Shown: positions 7,134-16,183 of the stretch, one piece after another
Layout: each line of letters opens with the position of its first letter
Position numbering within the stretch: the stretch's first letter is position 1
From: Bacteroidales bacterium
GTDB lineage: Bacteria > Bacteroidota > Bacteroidia > Bacteroidales > P3
DNA length: 46,873 nucleotides
Direction: 5' to 3'
Assembly: GCA_031272245.1 (NCBI GenBank)
Contig: JAISUE010000079.1
Location: forward strand, 1-46,873
Translations under genes and position numbers: made by a program
Notes under the pieces: model-generated
Seen by the model: only the letters and a program-made list of their open reading frames with translations
Database searches by the model: none
What the model was told of the DNA's origin: nothing

Positions 7134-10100
7134 ATGAAAAAAAACCATATTGTAATTATTTGTTTGATATTTGTGGCATCACTTTCTGCTCACGCACAGG
7201 ACATCTATACAATGTCGCAAACCGGAGTGAATTATTATACGAGTAATAACTGTATTATTTATGACGATGGAGGTCCTAACGGTGTTTATGGCACAAATGT
7301 CAGCAGCACAATACAGGTTACAACCTTGAATAACTATACTTTCTATGATAATATCCATCTTGAATTTGCAATGGAAGAATCTTCACGAACAAGAATAGAA
7401 CTGCGAGACGTTTATGGGTCGGTAATTTATACAAATAGCTATGTTACATCGGATACTGTGGATATTCCATTTAACTGTAGCAGAACTTTACAGGTGTATT
7501 TTCATTCCGATAGTGATAATCCGCAAGGTTATGGGTTCAAACTTGTTTTAACTTCGTGCAATTCGTGTCAGGGAAGAGTTAGTAATCTCTATGCAGTTGT
7601 TCATTCGGATACATCAGCGTATTTGAAATGGACTCCTGTTAGCGGAGTAAATGATTATCTGTTGAATTTATCTTCTACTTCGTTCGGTTCGGTAAACAAC
7701 GTGTTGGTACATGGAGATTCTGTCATGCTTCCTTTATATTCAAGCAGCGGAGATACTATTTTTTCATTTCAACACTGTGATTATATTCATGCTGAAATTT
7801 ATATGGCTTGTGATACTTTACCCGGCGCTTGTGCTTCTTGTCTTAGTAACGTTATGGCTTACTGGACACAATGTTCTTGTCCTACTTCTTCACCCAACGT
7901 AAACAGAATAGCTAACGGTTCGGACGGAATTAGAAATGATTATATGGTATCGTGGTATTCATCGACGGATACTATTTCATGGATTTGCATATTTACCAAT
8001 CAAAGTACGTATGCGTCAGACACCGTAATAACAACTGACGATACGGTTATCTTTGAGAATCGAGACACATGCAGTTTTTATAGTGTAACGCTTTATGCTA
8101 ATTGTCACGATGACACTATGCATGATGCAACACCACCTTCTTTTTGTAAAAATACATACAATTCAGTAAGTCCTTCCTATTATTGTTATGTCACACCTCC
8201 GCAACCACCTGATGATGGCGGTTGTCCTGTTCCATTAGCCAATGTCAATCCTGTATATGCCACTACAAATTCGTTAACATTGTCATGGCTAAATGATAAT
8301 GACAGTTTGTCGTGGGTCATATCCATCTATCAAGATACAACGTTAATAAAAACCGATAGCACAGACGGTAATACCATTACGTTTTCAAATCTTACGCCCG
8401 CCACAACATATACCATTACTATTTATGGCTATATGGATACAATAACTTGCGGTATGTTAACCTTGCCTCCTGTTTTTACTTATGATAATTGTATGAATTA
8501 TACGGATTTTTATTCTCCTCTTACTGTTGCAAACTATGGGAGCAATGCTTTGAATCCTTATGCTTTTCAAGGAATAGTTGATAATGGAGAAAAGGATAAA
8601 ACGAGTCGGCACACAATCAATTATGATACTGCAGCGAGAGATTCTTTAAGCGGTTATATTCTTCGTACTGTTCCCGAAGGAAGAAATGAATCCGTACGAT
8701 TGGGTAATTGGGATGGAAATAAATCGGAATCTCTTACATATAGCTATCTTATAGATACAAATATAAATAATTTGTTATTGTTAAGATATGCAGTAGTGAT
8801 GAAAGATCCTTTTGGACATACTTCATCCAACAGACCACGATTTACATTGGAAATACTTGATTCAAACGGAATAATAATAGACCCTGTGTGTGGTTATGCG
8901 AATTTTGTAGCAGGAGAAAATACGGATGACTGGAATGAAGCGGCAAATAAAATATTGTGGAAAGATTGGACTACAATAGGATTTGATGTTTCCTCATATC
9001 ATAATAAGAAGATAAAAGTCAGATTAACAACGAGAGATTGTGCCGATGGTAATCCTACACACTGTGGTTATGCATACTTTACATTAAACTGTGAGTCAAA
9101 AATGATTAATAATTTCAGCTGTGGTATTGTTGATTCAAGTTCTTTTACTGCTCCTGAAGGATTTAATTACAGTTGGTACAATTTGAATAATCCATCTACT
9201 GTTATATCTAACGAACAACAATTAAATGTTTCCGGGTTAGGAACAAACTATTATTATTGTATTGTATCCAATATCGCTAATCCTAATTGTAAATTTCGTA
9301 TAGATGCAGTATCGGGAAATATGTATCCAATAGCTGCATTTGATTATTCTTATACGTTTTCTGATTGTAAATTTTATGTTACATTCAATAATACGAGCTT
9401 TGTTTCCAGTCACGAAGAAGGAACAGACACAATAGGTAGAACAGAAACAGTGCGTTGGTTTTTCCCGGACGGTTTTAGTACTCAACAGAATACTTTTACT
9501 CGTGTTTATTATTCAAGCGGCAGTTATTTGGTTCGAATAGTAACAGGTATGAACAATAATCTTTGTACGGATACTTTAGAAACTTATATCAATTTGGAAA
9601 GTCCTTCCGGAATTCTTAATATAGATGCTCCTAACTCATTATGTTTAGGTGATACAATAACTCTTAATGTAACTATGAATGGAATATATTCTTGGAGTAC
9701 GGGAGATACAACTCAAAGTATAACAGTCGCTCCACTTACAAACACTAATTATTCTGTAAGTGTTATTGATAGTTTTGGATGTACGCATACTGCTAATCAT
9801 TCGGTAAGAGTTAAAGAGTCTTATTATGGAACGGATGTTTATGATACAATCTGTGATAATTATTATTATGCACCCGAAGGCGTTCCTCTTACTGAAACAG
9901 GTGTTTATCCTTTAACATTACAAACGGTTGAAGGTTGTGATTCAATAGTAAATCTGCATTTGGAAGTACATCTTACTTATAAAGATACCATTTATGACTC
10001 AACATGTTCAAACGTTCCGTATCAGTTTTACGATAAAGAATATACGGAAGAAGGTGTATATGATACCATGTTCCAAAGTATTTATGGGTGTGATTCTTCT

Positions 10101-10556
10101 TTTGTACTTTTCCTTGCAATAAAACCGATATACACAGATACTCTTAAAGCAAACATATTTAAGGGAAAGACATTTAATTTGTTTGGTTTTAATGAGACAG
10201 AAGAAGGATTTTATACCAATACTTACACAGGTTCTAATGGCTGCGACAGTATTATTAACCTTGATTTAATGGTTGTGAATGTAATTTTTCCAAATGTAAT
10301 AACGGCAAACGGTGATGGCATAAATGATGTATTTGAAATACATAATTTATTAGAAGAATATGTTTTTCCTGAGAATGAACTGTTTATTTATAACAGATAT
10401 GGGAAGCAGATTTATCATAGGAAGAATATTTCTGCCTATTCGGATTTTTGGAAACCTGATGCTTCCACTCCTACGGGAACATATTTTTACAGATTTATTG
10501 GTTTTAGACACGATAAATCAGTGGATTTCAAAGGAACGATAGATGTATTAAGATAA
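7134..10556 (+). CDS. Large secreted protein with type B T9SS C-terminal domain (CHU_C)
   Basis: The 1140-residue product begins with a signal peptide (MKKNHIVIICLIFVASLSAHAQ). Fibronectin-III-like stretches occupy roughly residues 150-440, a jelly-roll-like region 450-655, a PKD-like domain near 730-820 (WFFPDGFST..., VYYSSGSYLVRIV), an Ig-like domain near 825-900, and three modules of about 50 residues ending in GCDS-x-x-x-L (900-1050). The last 90 residues (FPNVITANGDGINDVFEI ... YNRYGKQIYH ... PTGTYFYRF) are the gliding-motility-associated C-terminal domain, the type B sorting signal for the T9SS. It should therefore be exported across the outer membrane. The many Ig/FN3 folds suggest adhesion or surface structure. 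The same GCDS-type module occurs in the next gene. Confidence 0.88.
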   Translation: MKKNHIVIICLIFVASLSAHAQDIYTMSQTGVNYYTSNNCIIYDDGGPNGVYGTNVSSTIQVTTLNNYTFYDNIHLEFAMEESSRTRIELRDVYGSVIYTNSYVTSDTVDIPFNCSRTLQVYFHSDSDNPQGYGFKLVLTSCNSCQGRVSNLYAVVHSDTSAYLKWTPVSGVNDYLLNLSSTSFGSVNNVLVHGDSVMLPLYSSSGDTIFSFQHCDYIHAEIYMACDTLPGACASCLSNVMAYWTQCSCPTSSPNVNRIANGSDGIRNDYMVSWYSSTDTISWICIFTNQSTYASDTVITTDDTVIFENRDTCSFYSVTLYANCHDDTMHDATPPSFCKNTYNSVSPSYYCYVTPPQPPDDGGCPVPLANVNPVYATTNSLTLSWLNDNDSLSWVISIYQDTTLIKTDSTDGNTITFSNLTPATTYTITIYGYMDTITCGMLTLPPVFTYDNCMNYTDFYSPLTVANYGSNALNPYAFQGIVDNGEKDKTSRHTINYDTAARDSLSGYILRTVPEGRNESVRLGNWDGNKSESLTYSYLIDTNINNLLLLRYAVVMKDPFGHTSSNRPRFTLEILDSNGIIIDPVCGYANFVAGENTDDWNEAANKILWKDWTTIGFDVSSYHNKKIKVRLTTRDCADGNPTHCGYAYFTLNCESKMINNFSCGIVDSSSFTAPEGFNYSWYNLNNPSTVISNEQQLNVSGLGTNYYYCIVSNIANPNCKFRIDAVSGNMYPIAAFDYSYTFSDCKFYVTFNNTSFVSSHEEGTDTIGRTETVRWFFPDGFSTQQNTFTRVYYSSGSYLVRIVTGMNNNLCTDTLETYINLESPSGILNIDAPNSLCLGDTITLNVTMNGIYSWSTGDTTQSITVAPLTNTNYSVSVIDSFGCTHTANHSVRVKESYYGTDVYDTICDNYYYAPEGVPLTETGVYPLTLQTVEGCDSIVNLHLEVHLTYKDTIYDSTCSNVPYQFYDKEYTEEGVYDTMFQSIYGCDSSFVLFLAIKPIYTDTLKANIFKGKTFNLFGFNETEEGFYTNTYTGSNGCDSIINLDLMVVNVIFPNVITANGDGINDVFEIHNLLEEYVFPENELFIYNRYGKQIYHRKNISAYSDFWKPDASTPTGTYFYRFIGFRHDKSVDFKGTIDVLR

Positions 10557-10727
10557 AATGATAGTAGTTTATAATTATGTTAGAAATATTTTGCTTTTAT
10601 TGTAATTTTTTTTGATTTTTTGATGCAGAAATGCTGTTTTCTCTTACAAAATCTTAATTTATTATGAGTAAAAATCAAAAGAATATCAAATAATATTTGC
10701 TGGAGTTTATAATTATTACTTATACAT

Positions 10728-10758
10728 TTTGATAGATATAAAAATTTATATATTTTTG
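10728..10758 (+). promoter_or_regulatory. Complete -33/-7 promoter for the LRR protein gene
   Basis: TTTG at 10728-10731 and TATTTTTG at 10751-10758 are separated by 19 bp, matching the Bacteroidota consensus at both elements. The ATG follows 31 bp downstream. Confidence 0.75.
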
Positions 10759-10789
10759 TTATAGATAAAAACGGTTAAATTAAAATCAG

Positions 10790-13066
10790 ATGAAAAAGAT
10801 ATTGATTATTTTGTTGTTTGCTTTTTTGTGTTTGAATGTAGAGAATATTAAATCTCAAACAATCATCTCTTCGGGTACTTGTGGCACTTTAACTTGGGAA
10901 TTGAACAGCGACAGTTTGCTGACAATTAACGGTAATGGTCAGATGCTTGATAATTCTGCTCCATGGTTATCATATTCTAATAGAATAAAAGACATAGTTA
11001 TTGGTAATGGTGTTATTACAATAGGTGCTTATGCTTTTCAGAATTGTTCAAAGTTGAAAACAGTTCAAATGGGAGGATCTTTAATTTCTATTCATAGTGG
11101 AGCATTTTACTATTGTTCAAATCTTAATACTATTTCTTTTCCAAATAATTTAGATACTATTGATGCATACGTTTTTAATGGCTGTACAAGTTTAATAACA
11201 ATAAGTCTTCCAAATAATTTGAAATATATAGGAAGTCTTGCATTTGCTTATTGTAATCAATTAATTTCAATAAATATTCCTCAATATATAGTATCATCTA
11301 TAGATTATATGATGTTTTATGGTTGTTCTCAATTAACTGATATAAATGTTCATGCAAACAATATGCGTTACAGTTCTGAAAATGGAATACTTCTGACAAA
11401 AGCTAAAGATACTTTGATTTGTTGTCCTGCTGGCAAAACAGGGGTATTAAATCTTCCTACTCCTGTTGCAGTAATAAAAGAATATGCTTTTAGAGAGTGT
11501 ATAAATTTAACATCCATATTATTGCATAATAATGTATCTTCAATAGGTCCTTGTGCTTTCCAAAATTGTAGTACACTTTTATCATTAAATCTTCCAAGCA
11601 CAACAACTGATTTCACTACCGGAGCATTGCAAGGTTGTGTTGCATTGCAAAATATAAATGTTGATATTGCTAATCCTAAATACAGTTCCATTGATGGTAT
11701 TTTGTATAATAAAACAAGAGATACTGTAATTAAATGTCCGGAAGGAAAATCAGGAATAATAACATTACCAAATTTTGTTACCACAATAAGAGATTACGCT
11801 TTTCAAAATTGCATAAACATAGAAGAAGTTATTTTGCCTTCTTTTCTTACCACATTACAAATCGGTTCATTTCATTCAAGTGGAATACAAAGAATAAATA
11901 TAACAAATCATGTTACTAAAATAGAGCCGTATGTATTTTATAATTGCAATAACTTAACTTCTGTTACAATATCTAATTCAGTTACGTCAATAGAAAGTTA
12001 TGCTTTTATGAGTAGTGGATTAAAATCATTGACTTTGCCAAATTCTATAGACACAATAAGAGATAATGCTTTTGCATACACAAATTTACAATTTATCAAT
12101 ATTCAAAAAGAAGTACCGCCTTTTGTCTCTTACGCACCATTTACAGGTATCTCGACTAATATACCTGTTTATGTTCCATGTAACAGTGTTACTTCATATC
12201 AGGCTGCCACTTATTGGAGTAACTTTACCAATTATTATGGCATACAAGCATTTTATAATTATTCTGTTACTCAATGCCAAGATGTTCCTTATACGGATGC
12301 AAATTTTACAAATGGAATAAGTCAGGCAGGAACATATTGTAAGCTGTTTCAAAATCCAATAGATTGTGATAGTCTTGTATCTTTAACTCTTTCATTCAGC
12401 AAAACAGATACCGTTTATTATAATGCTGTCACATGTCAGGGTGTTGGTTATACGGATGAAAATTTTACGACTCCAATAAGTGATACGGGAGTTTATCATT
12501 ATGTTGTTTTACAGAATGATAATAATTGCGACAGCGTAGTCGGAGTAAAACTTTCATATTATTCTGAAATAACAGCTCCAACAAATCTTTTTATAATGCA
12601 AATATCTGCTTACGGACTTAATGTTTTTTGGGATGCACAAGGTTATCCTTATTCATTGTATAGGAATGGAGACTTTTTGGCTGATATAGATACTAATTTT
12701 TACTATGATACTAATTTGGTAATGGGACAAAATTATTGTTATACAGTGAAAACGAGAAATGAATGTGATATAGAAAGTAATTTTAGTGAAGAAGCTTGTC
12801 AGATGTTTATGGGAATTTCAGAGGTAGAATTGGAAAATGTAAATGTATATCCAAATCCTGCTAAAGACAATTTGTTTATTGAAAGCAGTAATAATGATTT
12901 TGATGAAGTACGTATGTTTGATATTTCGGGCAGAACTGTTCTAAACCATTCATTTAATAATACAAAGAAACTATGCTTAAATATAACAAACCTTTCTCAT
13001 GGAGTTTATAATTTAGTTATTTTCTCTGAAGGAAAGCCAACAGGATTTAAAAAAATATTAAAGTAA
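10790..13066 (+). CDS. BspA-like leucine-rich repeat surface protein with type A T9SS signal
   Basis: The 758-residue protein starts with a signal peptide (MKKILIILLFAFLCLNVENIKSQ). A cap (CGTLTWELNSDSLLTINGNG) leads into BspA/LRR_5 repeats of the form I-x-x-x-A-F-x-x-C-x-x-L-x-x-I-x-L-P-x-x-L over about residues 60-450. Two GCDS-type modules follow (CQDVPYTDANF ... DCDSLVSLTL and CQGVGYTDENF ... NCDSVVGVKL), then an FN3-like stretch. The final 75 residues (VNVYPNPAKDNLFIES ... VRMFDISGRTV ... LSHGVYNLVIF ... KKILK) are a type A T9SS sorting domain. Family members bind host or matrix proteins, but the ligand is unknown. It has its own consensus promoter. Its stop lies only 6 bp from the convergent DUF4296 gene, with no clear terminator in between. 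Confidence 0.9.
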   Translation: MKKILIILLFAFLCLNVENIKSQTIISSGTCGTLTWELNSDSLLTINGNGQMLDNSAPWLSYSNRIKDIVIGNGVITIGAYAFQNCSKLKTVQMGGSLISIHSGAFYYCSNLNTISFPNNLDTIDAYVFNGCTSLITISLPNNLKYIGSLAFAYCNQLISINIPQYIVSSIDYMMFYGCSQLTDINVHANNMRYSSENGILLTKAKDTLICCPAGKTGVLNLPTPVAVIKEYAFRECINLTSILLHNNVSSIGPCAFQNCSTLLSLNLPSTTTDFTTGALQGCVALQNINVDIANPKYSSIDGILYNKTRDTVIKCPEGKSGIITLPNFVTTIRDYAFQNCINIEEVILPSFLTTLQIGSFHSSGIQRINITNHVTKIEPYVFYNCNNLTSVTISNSVTSIESYAFMSSGLKSLTLPNSIDTIRDNAFAYTNLQFINIQKEVPPFVSYAPFTGISTNIPVYVPCNSVTSYQAATYWSNFTNYYGIQAFYNYSVTQCQDVPYTDANFTNGISQAGTYCKLFQNPIDCDSLVSLTLSFSKTDTVYYNAVTCQGVGYTDENFTTPISDTGVYHYVVLQNDNNCDSVVGVKLSYYSEITAPTNLFIMQISAYGLNVFWDAQGYPYSLYRNGDFLADIDTNFYYDTNLVMGQNYCYTVKTRNECDIESNFSEEACQMFMGISEVELENVNVYPNPAKDNLFIESSNNDFDEVRMFDISGRTVLNHSFNNTKKLCLNITNLSHGVYNLVIFSEGKPTGFKKILK

Positions 13067-13072
13067 TAAAAT

Positions 13073-13396
13073 TTACTCTTTTTTAGTTGAATCCATTTTT
13101 GAAACTTTTTGTAAAAGTGTATTCATTCTGTTTTTATTATTCAGGTAAAAGTTCCATGTTGAATCAAATTCTTTTTGATTTGTATTGTATTTTTTGAAAA
13201 TATCTTCTTGAAACATTTGCAGTCGTATATCTTTTTTTATGGTACTGTCTGGCACTATTGTAACTATGGCTTTAGCTTTTTGAATATCATATATGATATG
13301 AGCCATTGTGTCCTCATTTATTGGTTGTGGGGTTAAAGGTTCTTTGTTTTGACATGCAACAAACCATATTGCTAACAATAAAATTATTTTTTTCAT
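13073..13396 (-). CDS. DUF4296 lipoprotein
   Basis: A 107-residue protein with a lipoprotein signal (MKKIILLLAIWFVAC, lipid-bearing Cys at 15) and the DUF4296 pattern: MAHIIYDIQKAKA, then EDIFKKYNTNQKEFDSTWNFYLNN, the usual Bacteroidota arrangement of two short helices with a conserved E-F-D-S. The function of the family is unknown. It should be anchored to a membrane after lipidation. Its start lies one base after the stop of the nucleoside phosphorylase gene, so the two form an operon. Confidence 0.75.
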   Translation of the reverse strand: MKKIILLLAIWFVACQNKEPLTPQPINEDTMAHIIYDIQKAKAIVTIVPDSTIKKDIRLQMFQEDIFKKYNTNQKEFDSTWNFYLNNKNRMNTLLQKVSKMDSTKKE

Positions 13397-13397
13397 T

Positions 13398-14270
13398 TTA
13401 TATTCTATTCAAAACGTTATTTATTAAAATATCCATCTTTTCAGCATAATCTTCTAAAAATTCTCCTTTTACTCTGTTTGCTACAACACAACAAACAGTT
13501 AAAACATTATGACCCAAAGCCCGACCCAACGCATAGGTTAATGATGTTTCCATTTCATAATTAACAACAGGAATATTTTTGTAAGAAAAAAGTGGAAGTC
13601 TATTGTTGATAGTGTTATCTGCTAAATTCAATCTTAAACTTCTGCCTTGAGGAGCAAAAAAACCCGGAGCAGTAATTGTTATGGCTCTGTGCATATCAAA
13701 AGCAATACTTTTAAGTAGATTTTCACTTGCATCCACGGCATAAGGTTTTGCAAAATCTTTATTCCAATTCATAAAATACATAAATCTGTTTGTCAAATCT
13801 TTATTGACAACTTCTTTGTCATCTGCATAAAAATCAAATGTTCCATCAATTCCTATTACATATTGAGAGGCAACAAATTCATTACAATCTATATTTTTTT
13901 GCATTGAACCGCAAGTTCCTATACGAACAATATCTAATTGTCTGGTATTTTCAAATGGTTGTTTGGTTTTAAGGTTGATATTCACCGCCGCATCAAGTTC
14001 AGTTAAAACAATATCAATATTTCCCGTACCCATACCGGTTGCAATCACAGATATAAGTTTTCCTTTGTAAGTTCCACAATGAGTTATCAATCCACGATTT
14101 TCGCGTTTGAGTGTAATATTGTCAAATTTATAGGATATTTTTTCTACACGTTCAGGTTCTCCAACAAGAATAACTTTTTCTGCAATTTCATTGTTGTTTA
14201 ATCGCAAATGATAAAGACTGTTATCCGGAGCAAGTACTAATTCAGATGCAGCGAATTTTTGATTATTCAT
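13398..14270 (-). CDS. Nucleoside phosphorylase (uridine phosphorylase-like, PNP/UDP family)
   Basis: The 290-residue enzyme shows the PNP/UDP family features: an early phosphate-binding VGEPERVEKI, ATGMGTGNIDIVLTEL, IVRIGTCGSMQ, the base and ribose-binding YEMETS (Met-Glu pair typical for ribose contacts), and a C-terminal helix. Such enzymes split nucleosides with phosphate into base and ribose 1-phosphate, for salvage in the cytoplasm. The resemblance is greater to uridine phosphorylase than to purine enzymes, but specificity is not proven. It is the first gene of a two-gene operon with the DUF4296 lipoprotein. A -7-like box, TATTTTCG, lies on the minus strand at 14319-14312. Confidence 0.82.
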   Translation of the reverse strand: MNNQKFAASELVLAPDNSLYHLRLNNNEIAEKVILVGEPERVEKISYKFDNITLKRENRGLITHCGTYKGKLISVIATGMGTGNIDIVLTELDAAVNINLKTKQPFENTRQLDIVRIGTCGSMQKNIDCNEFVASQYVIGIDGTFDFYADDKEVVNKDLTNRFMYFMNWNKDFAKPYAVDASENLLKSIAFDMHRAITITAPGFFAPQGRSLRLNLADNTINNRLPLFSYKNIPVVNYEMETSLTYALGRALGHNVLTVCCVVANRVKGEFLEDYAEKMDILINNVLNRI

Positions 14271-14418
14271 TATTCAAATTTATTTAAAACATTTATAATT
14301 ATTTAAGGATGCGAAAATAAGAAATCAAAAACATTTTAGGGTTTCAAAAAACTTTTAATTGTTAGTAGGCTATTTGATTCAGTGTTATTTCAGCAGAATT
14401 ATTCAGAATACTTTTAAA

Positions 14419-16074
14419 TTATTTTATTATGATGAACTGTTTTACATTCACATTGCCTTTTTCATCCCGTGCTTCTATTCTAAAAAGGTTTTCTCCCTCA
14501 ATAAGATTAACAGGTTTGGATAAATACAATTCGTTCAAATCAAATGTAAAAGTGGAAGTTTTACCATCGCGTTCCAACAAAACCCATTCATTATTTAAAT
14601 AAGCATTATATGTTACTAACCCCGATAAATTATCAGTTATTTTAATCTGTAATGTTGTTTGATAGTCTTTTAGTTTTGTATTCTCTTTAAAGTTTTTTGC
14701 TTCAATTTTGGGTGCTGTTGTGTCTATTGCCAAAGCAAAAACTCCAAAAGAGGCAGATGTTGCACTTACAAATCTACCGCTTTGTATTCCACCTATTGAA
14801 ACCCCGTTGCGAGTTATTATTGCTTTTGTTTTTAAGTGTTTGGGAATGTTGTCAGAGTTTAATTTAACTGTTATTGATTTATGCAAAGGAACATTTTTGC
14901 TTTCAGGTATGTAGTATTTTTTTTGTTCTTTGACGAATGTTGGAATATACATTGGCTCATATAAAGCTCCTTTTGGTATTATTATTTTGCTTTGGTCTGC
15001 AAATGTATATACGTTTTCTTCCTTATCAGTGAAGATTTTGTATTTTGTTTTGTCATTTTTCTCATTATAAGAATGAAAATGTGCGTCGAGATAAAATGTT
15101 TTTTCTCTTGTATTTCCGAAGAAATCCATTAAAACGCATCTGACTTTGTAAAAATGTGCCTTGTCATCTTTTAATACACCGGTGTTGCCTTTATAATATA
15201 TATATGGAAATTTATTTTGTTCCAAACGTTTGGTCATAATCATAGTTTTTCCTTTCTCAATGTAGTATCCGTAATCTATAATTGCATTGACAAAAGACGT
15301 TTCACCGAACAAGAATCTGTCTATTGTGCAGTCAAACAAAAGAGTATCATTGATAAATACCTTTGTTGAATAGACACCGTTGCGAGATGTAGAACCATTA
15401 GATTTATCGTAGCCTTCAACACAAAAATAAAATTCGTTGCCTACGGCTGTTATTGTGTCATTTTCGTTTTTTACTTCAATGTAATTATCACCTTTGACCA
15501 TAACCGAAACAAAATATGGCGGAACAGTATCTTCTATTTTTAGACCGAAATGCAATGGATTTATTGTTTGCTGATTGGATGTTTTGCGAATTTCATAATG
15601 CAGGTGAGGTCCGGCAGAACCACCTGTGTTTCCGCTGTAAGCAATTATATCTCCGCGTTTCACTTGTATTTCATCGGGATTTAATGTTATATCCAATTCA
15701 TAAAGTTGTTTTTCATACTGTTTTTCTTTGAGGTATCGTTCAATATCGGGAGCATACCGTTCAAGATGCATATACACGGAAGTATATCCGTTTGGGTGGT
15801 CAATATACAAATTTTTCCCGCCACCAAAAGCCTGTACCTTTATTCTTGATACATATCCGTCAGCGGGAGCAAAAACACCGTATCCTGTTTTTTCGTTGGT
15901 GCGAATATCCTGTCCGCTGTGAAAGTGATTACTCCGAAGTTCGGCAAAGTTACCCGAAGCGTAAAGGTTTATTTTTAAGGGTTGATCGAAATAATTGCTT
16001 GGAAACTTTTGACAATATATCCATTGCCATGATAAAATTAAAAAGTAAAAAATGATATGTACTGCTTTGTCCAT
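14419..16074 (-). CDS. M23 (LytM) family metallopeptidase
   Basis: A 551-residue exported protein with an N-terminal signal peptide (VHIIFYFLILSWQWIYCQ). The LytM zinc peptidase domain covers about residues 35-175: zinc ligands in HFHSGQD (His52, Asp56) and in GPHLHYE (His157, His159), with the intervening IDHPNGYTSVYMHLERY typical of the fold. Family members cleave peptidoglycan cross-links in the periplasm. The remaining 370 residues have no catalytic motif I recognise and look like beta-sandwich domains (DTTAPKIEAKNF ... FRIEARDEKGNV resembles an Ig-like tail). All zinc ligands are present, so it should be active. It is transcribed divergently from lnt. Confidence 0.9.
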   Translation of the reverse strand: MDKAVHIIFYFLILSWQWIYCQKFPSNYFDQPLKINLYASGNFAELRSNHFHSGQDIRTNEKTGYGVFAPADGYVSRIKVQAFGGGKNLYIDHPNGYTSVYMHLERYAPDIERYLKEKQYEKQLYELDITLNPDEIQVKRGDIIAYSGNTGGSAGPHLHYEIRKTSNQQTINPLHFGLKIEDTVPPYFVSVMVKGDNYIEVKNENDTITAVGNEFYFCVEGYDKSNGSTSRNGVYSTKVFINDTLLFDCTIDRFLFGETSFVNAIIDYGYYIEKGKTMIMTKRLEQNKFPYIYYKGNTGVLKDDKAHFYKVRCVLMDFFGNTREKTFYLDAHFHSYNEKNDKTKYKIFTDKEENVYTFADQSKIIIPKGALYEPMYIPTFVKEQKKYYIPESKNVPLHKSITVKLNSDNIPKHLKTKAIITRNGVSIGGIQSGRFVSATSASFGVFALAIDTTAPKIEAKNFKENTKLKDYQTTLQIKITDNLSGLVTYNAYLNNEWVLLERDGKTSTFTFDLNELYLSKPVNLIEGENLFRIEARDEKGNVNVKQFIIIK

Positions 16075-16096
16075 TGTAATTACTGTTAAAACACAG

Positions 16097-16104
16097 CAAA
16101 AATA
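16097..16104 (-). promoter_or_regulatory. -7 promoter box (TATTTTTG) for the M23 peptidase gene
   Basis: On the minus strand TATTTTTG lies 22 bp upstream of the start at 16074. It is part of a compact divergent promoter region with lnt. Confidence 0.55.
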
Positions 16105-16120
16105 GCGTTTTTTCTCAAAA

Positions 16121-16151
16121 TTTGCTAAAACATTGTTTTTTATTACTTTTG
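16121..16151 (+). promoter_or_regulatory. Complete -33/-7 promoter for lnt
   Basis: TTTG at 16121-16124 and TACTTTTG at 16144-16151 are separated by 19 bp, a full match to the Bacteroidota consensus. The ATG is at 16184. Confidence 0.75.
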
Positions 16152-16183
16152 TTTTCCTAAATCACAATGATAAATATTAAATT

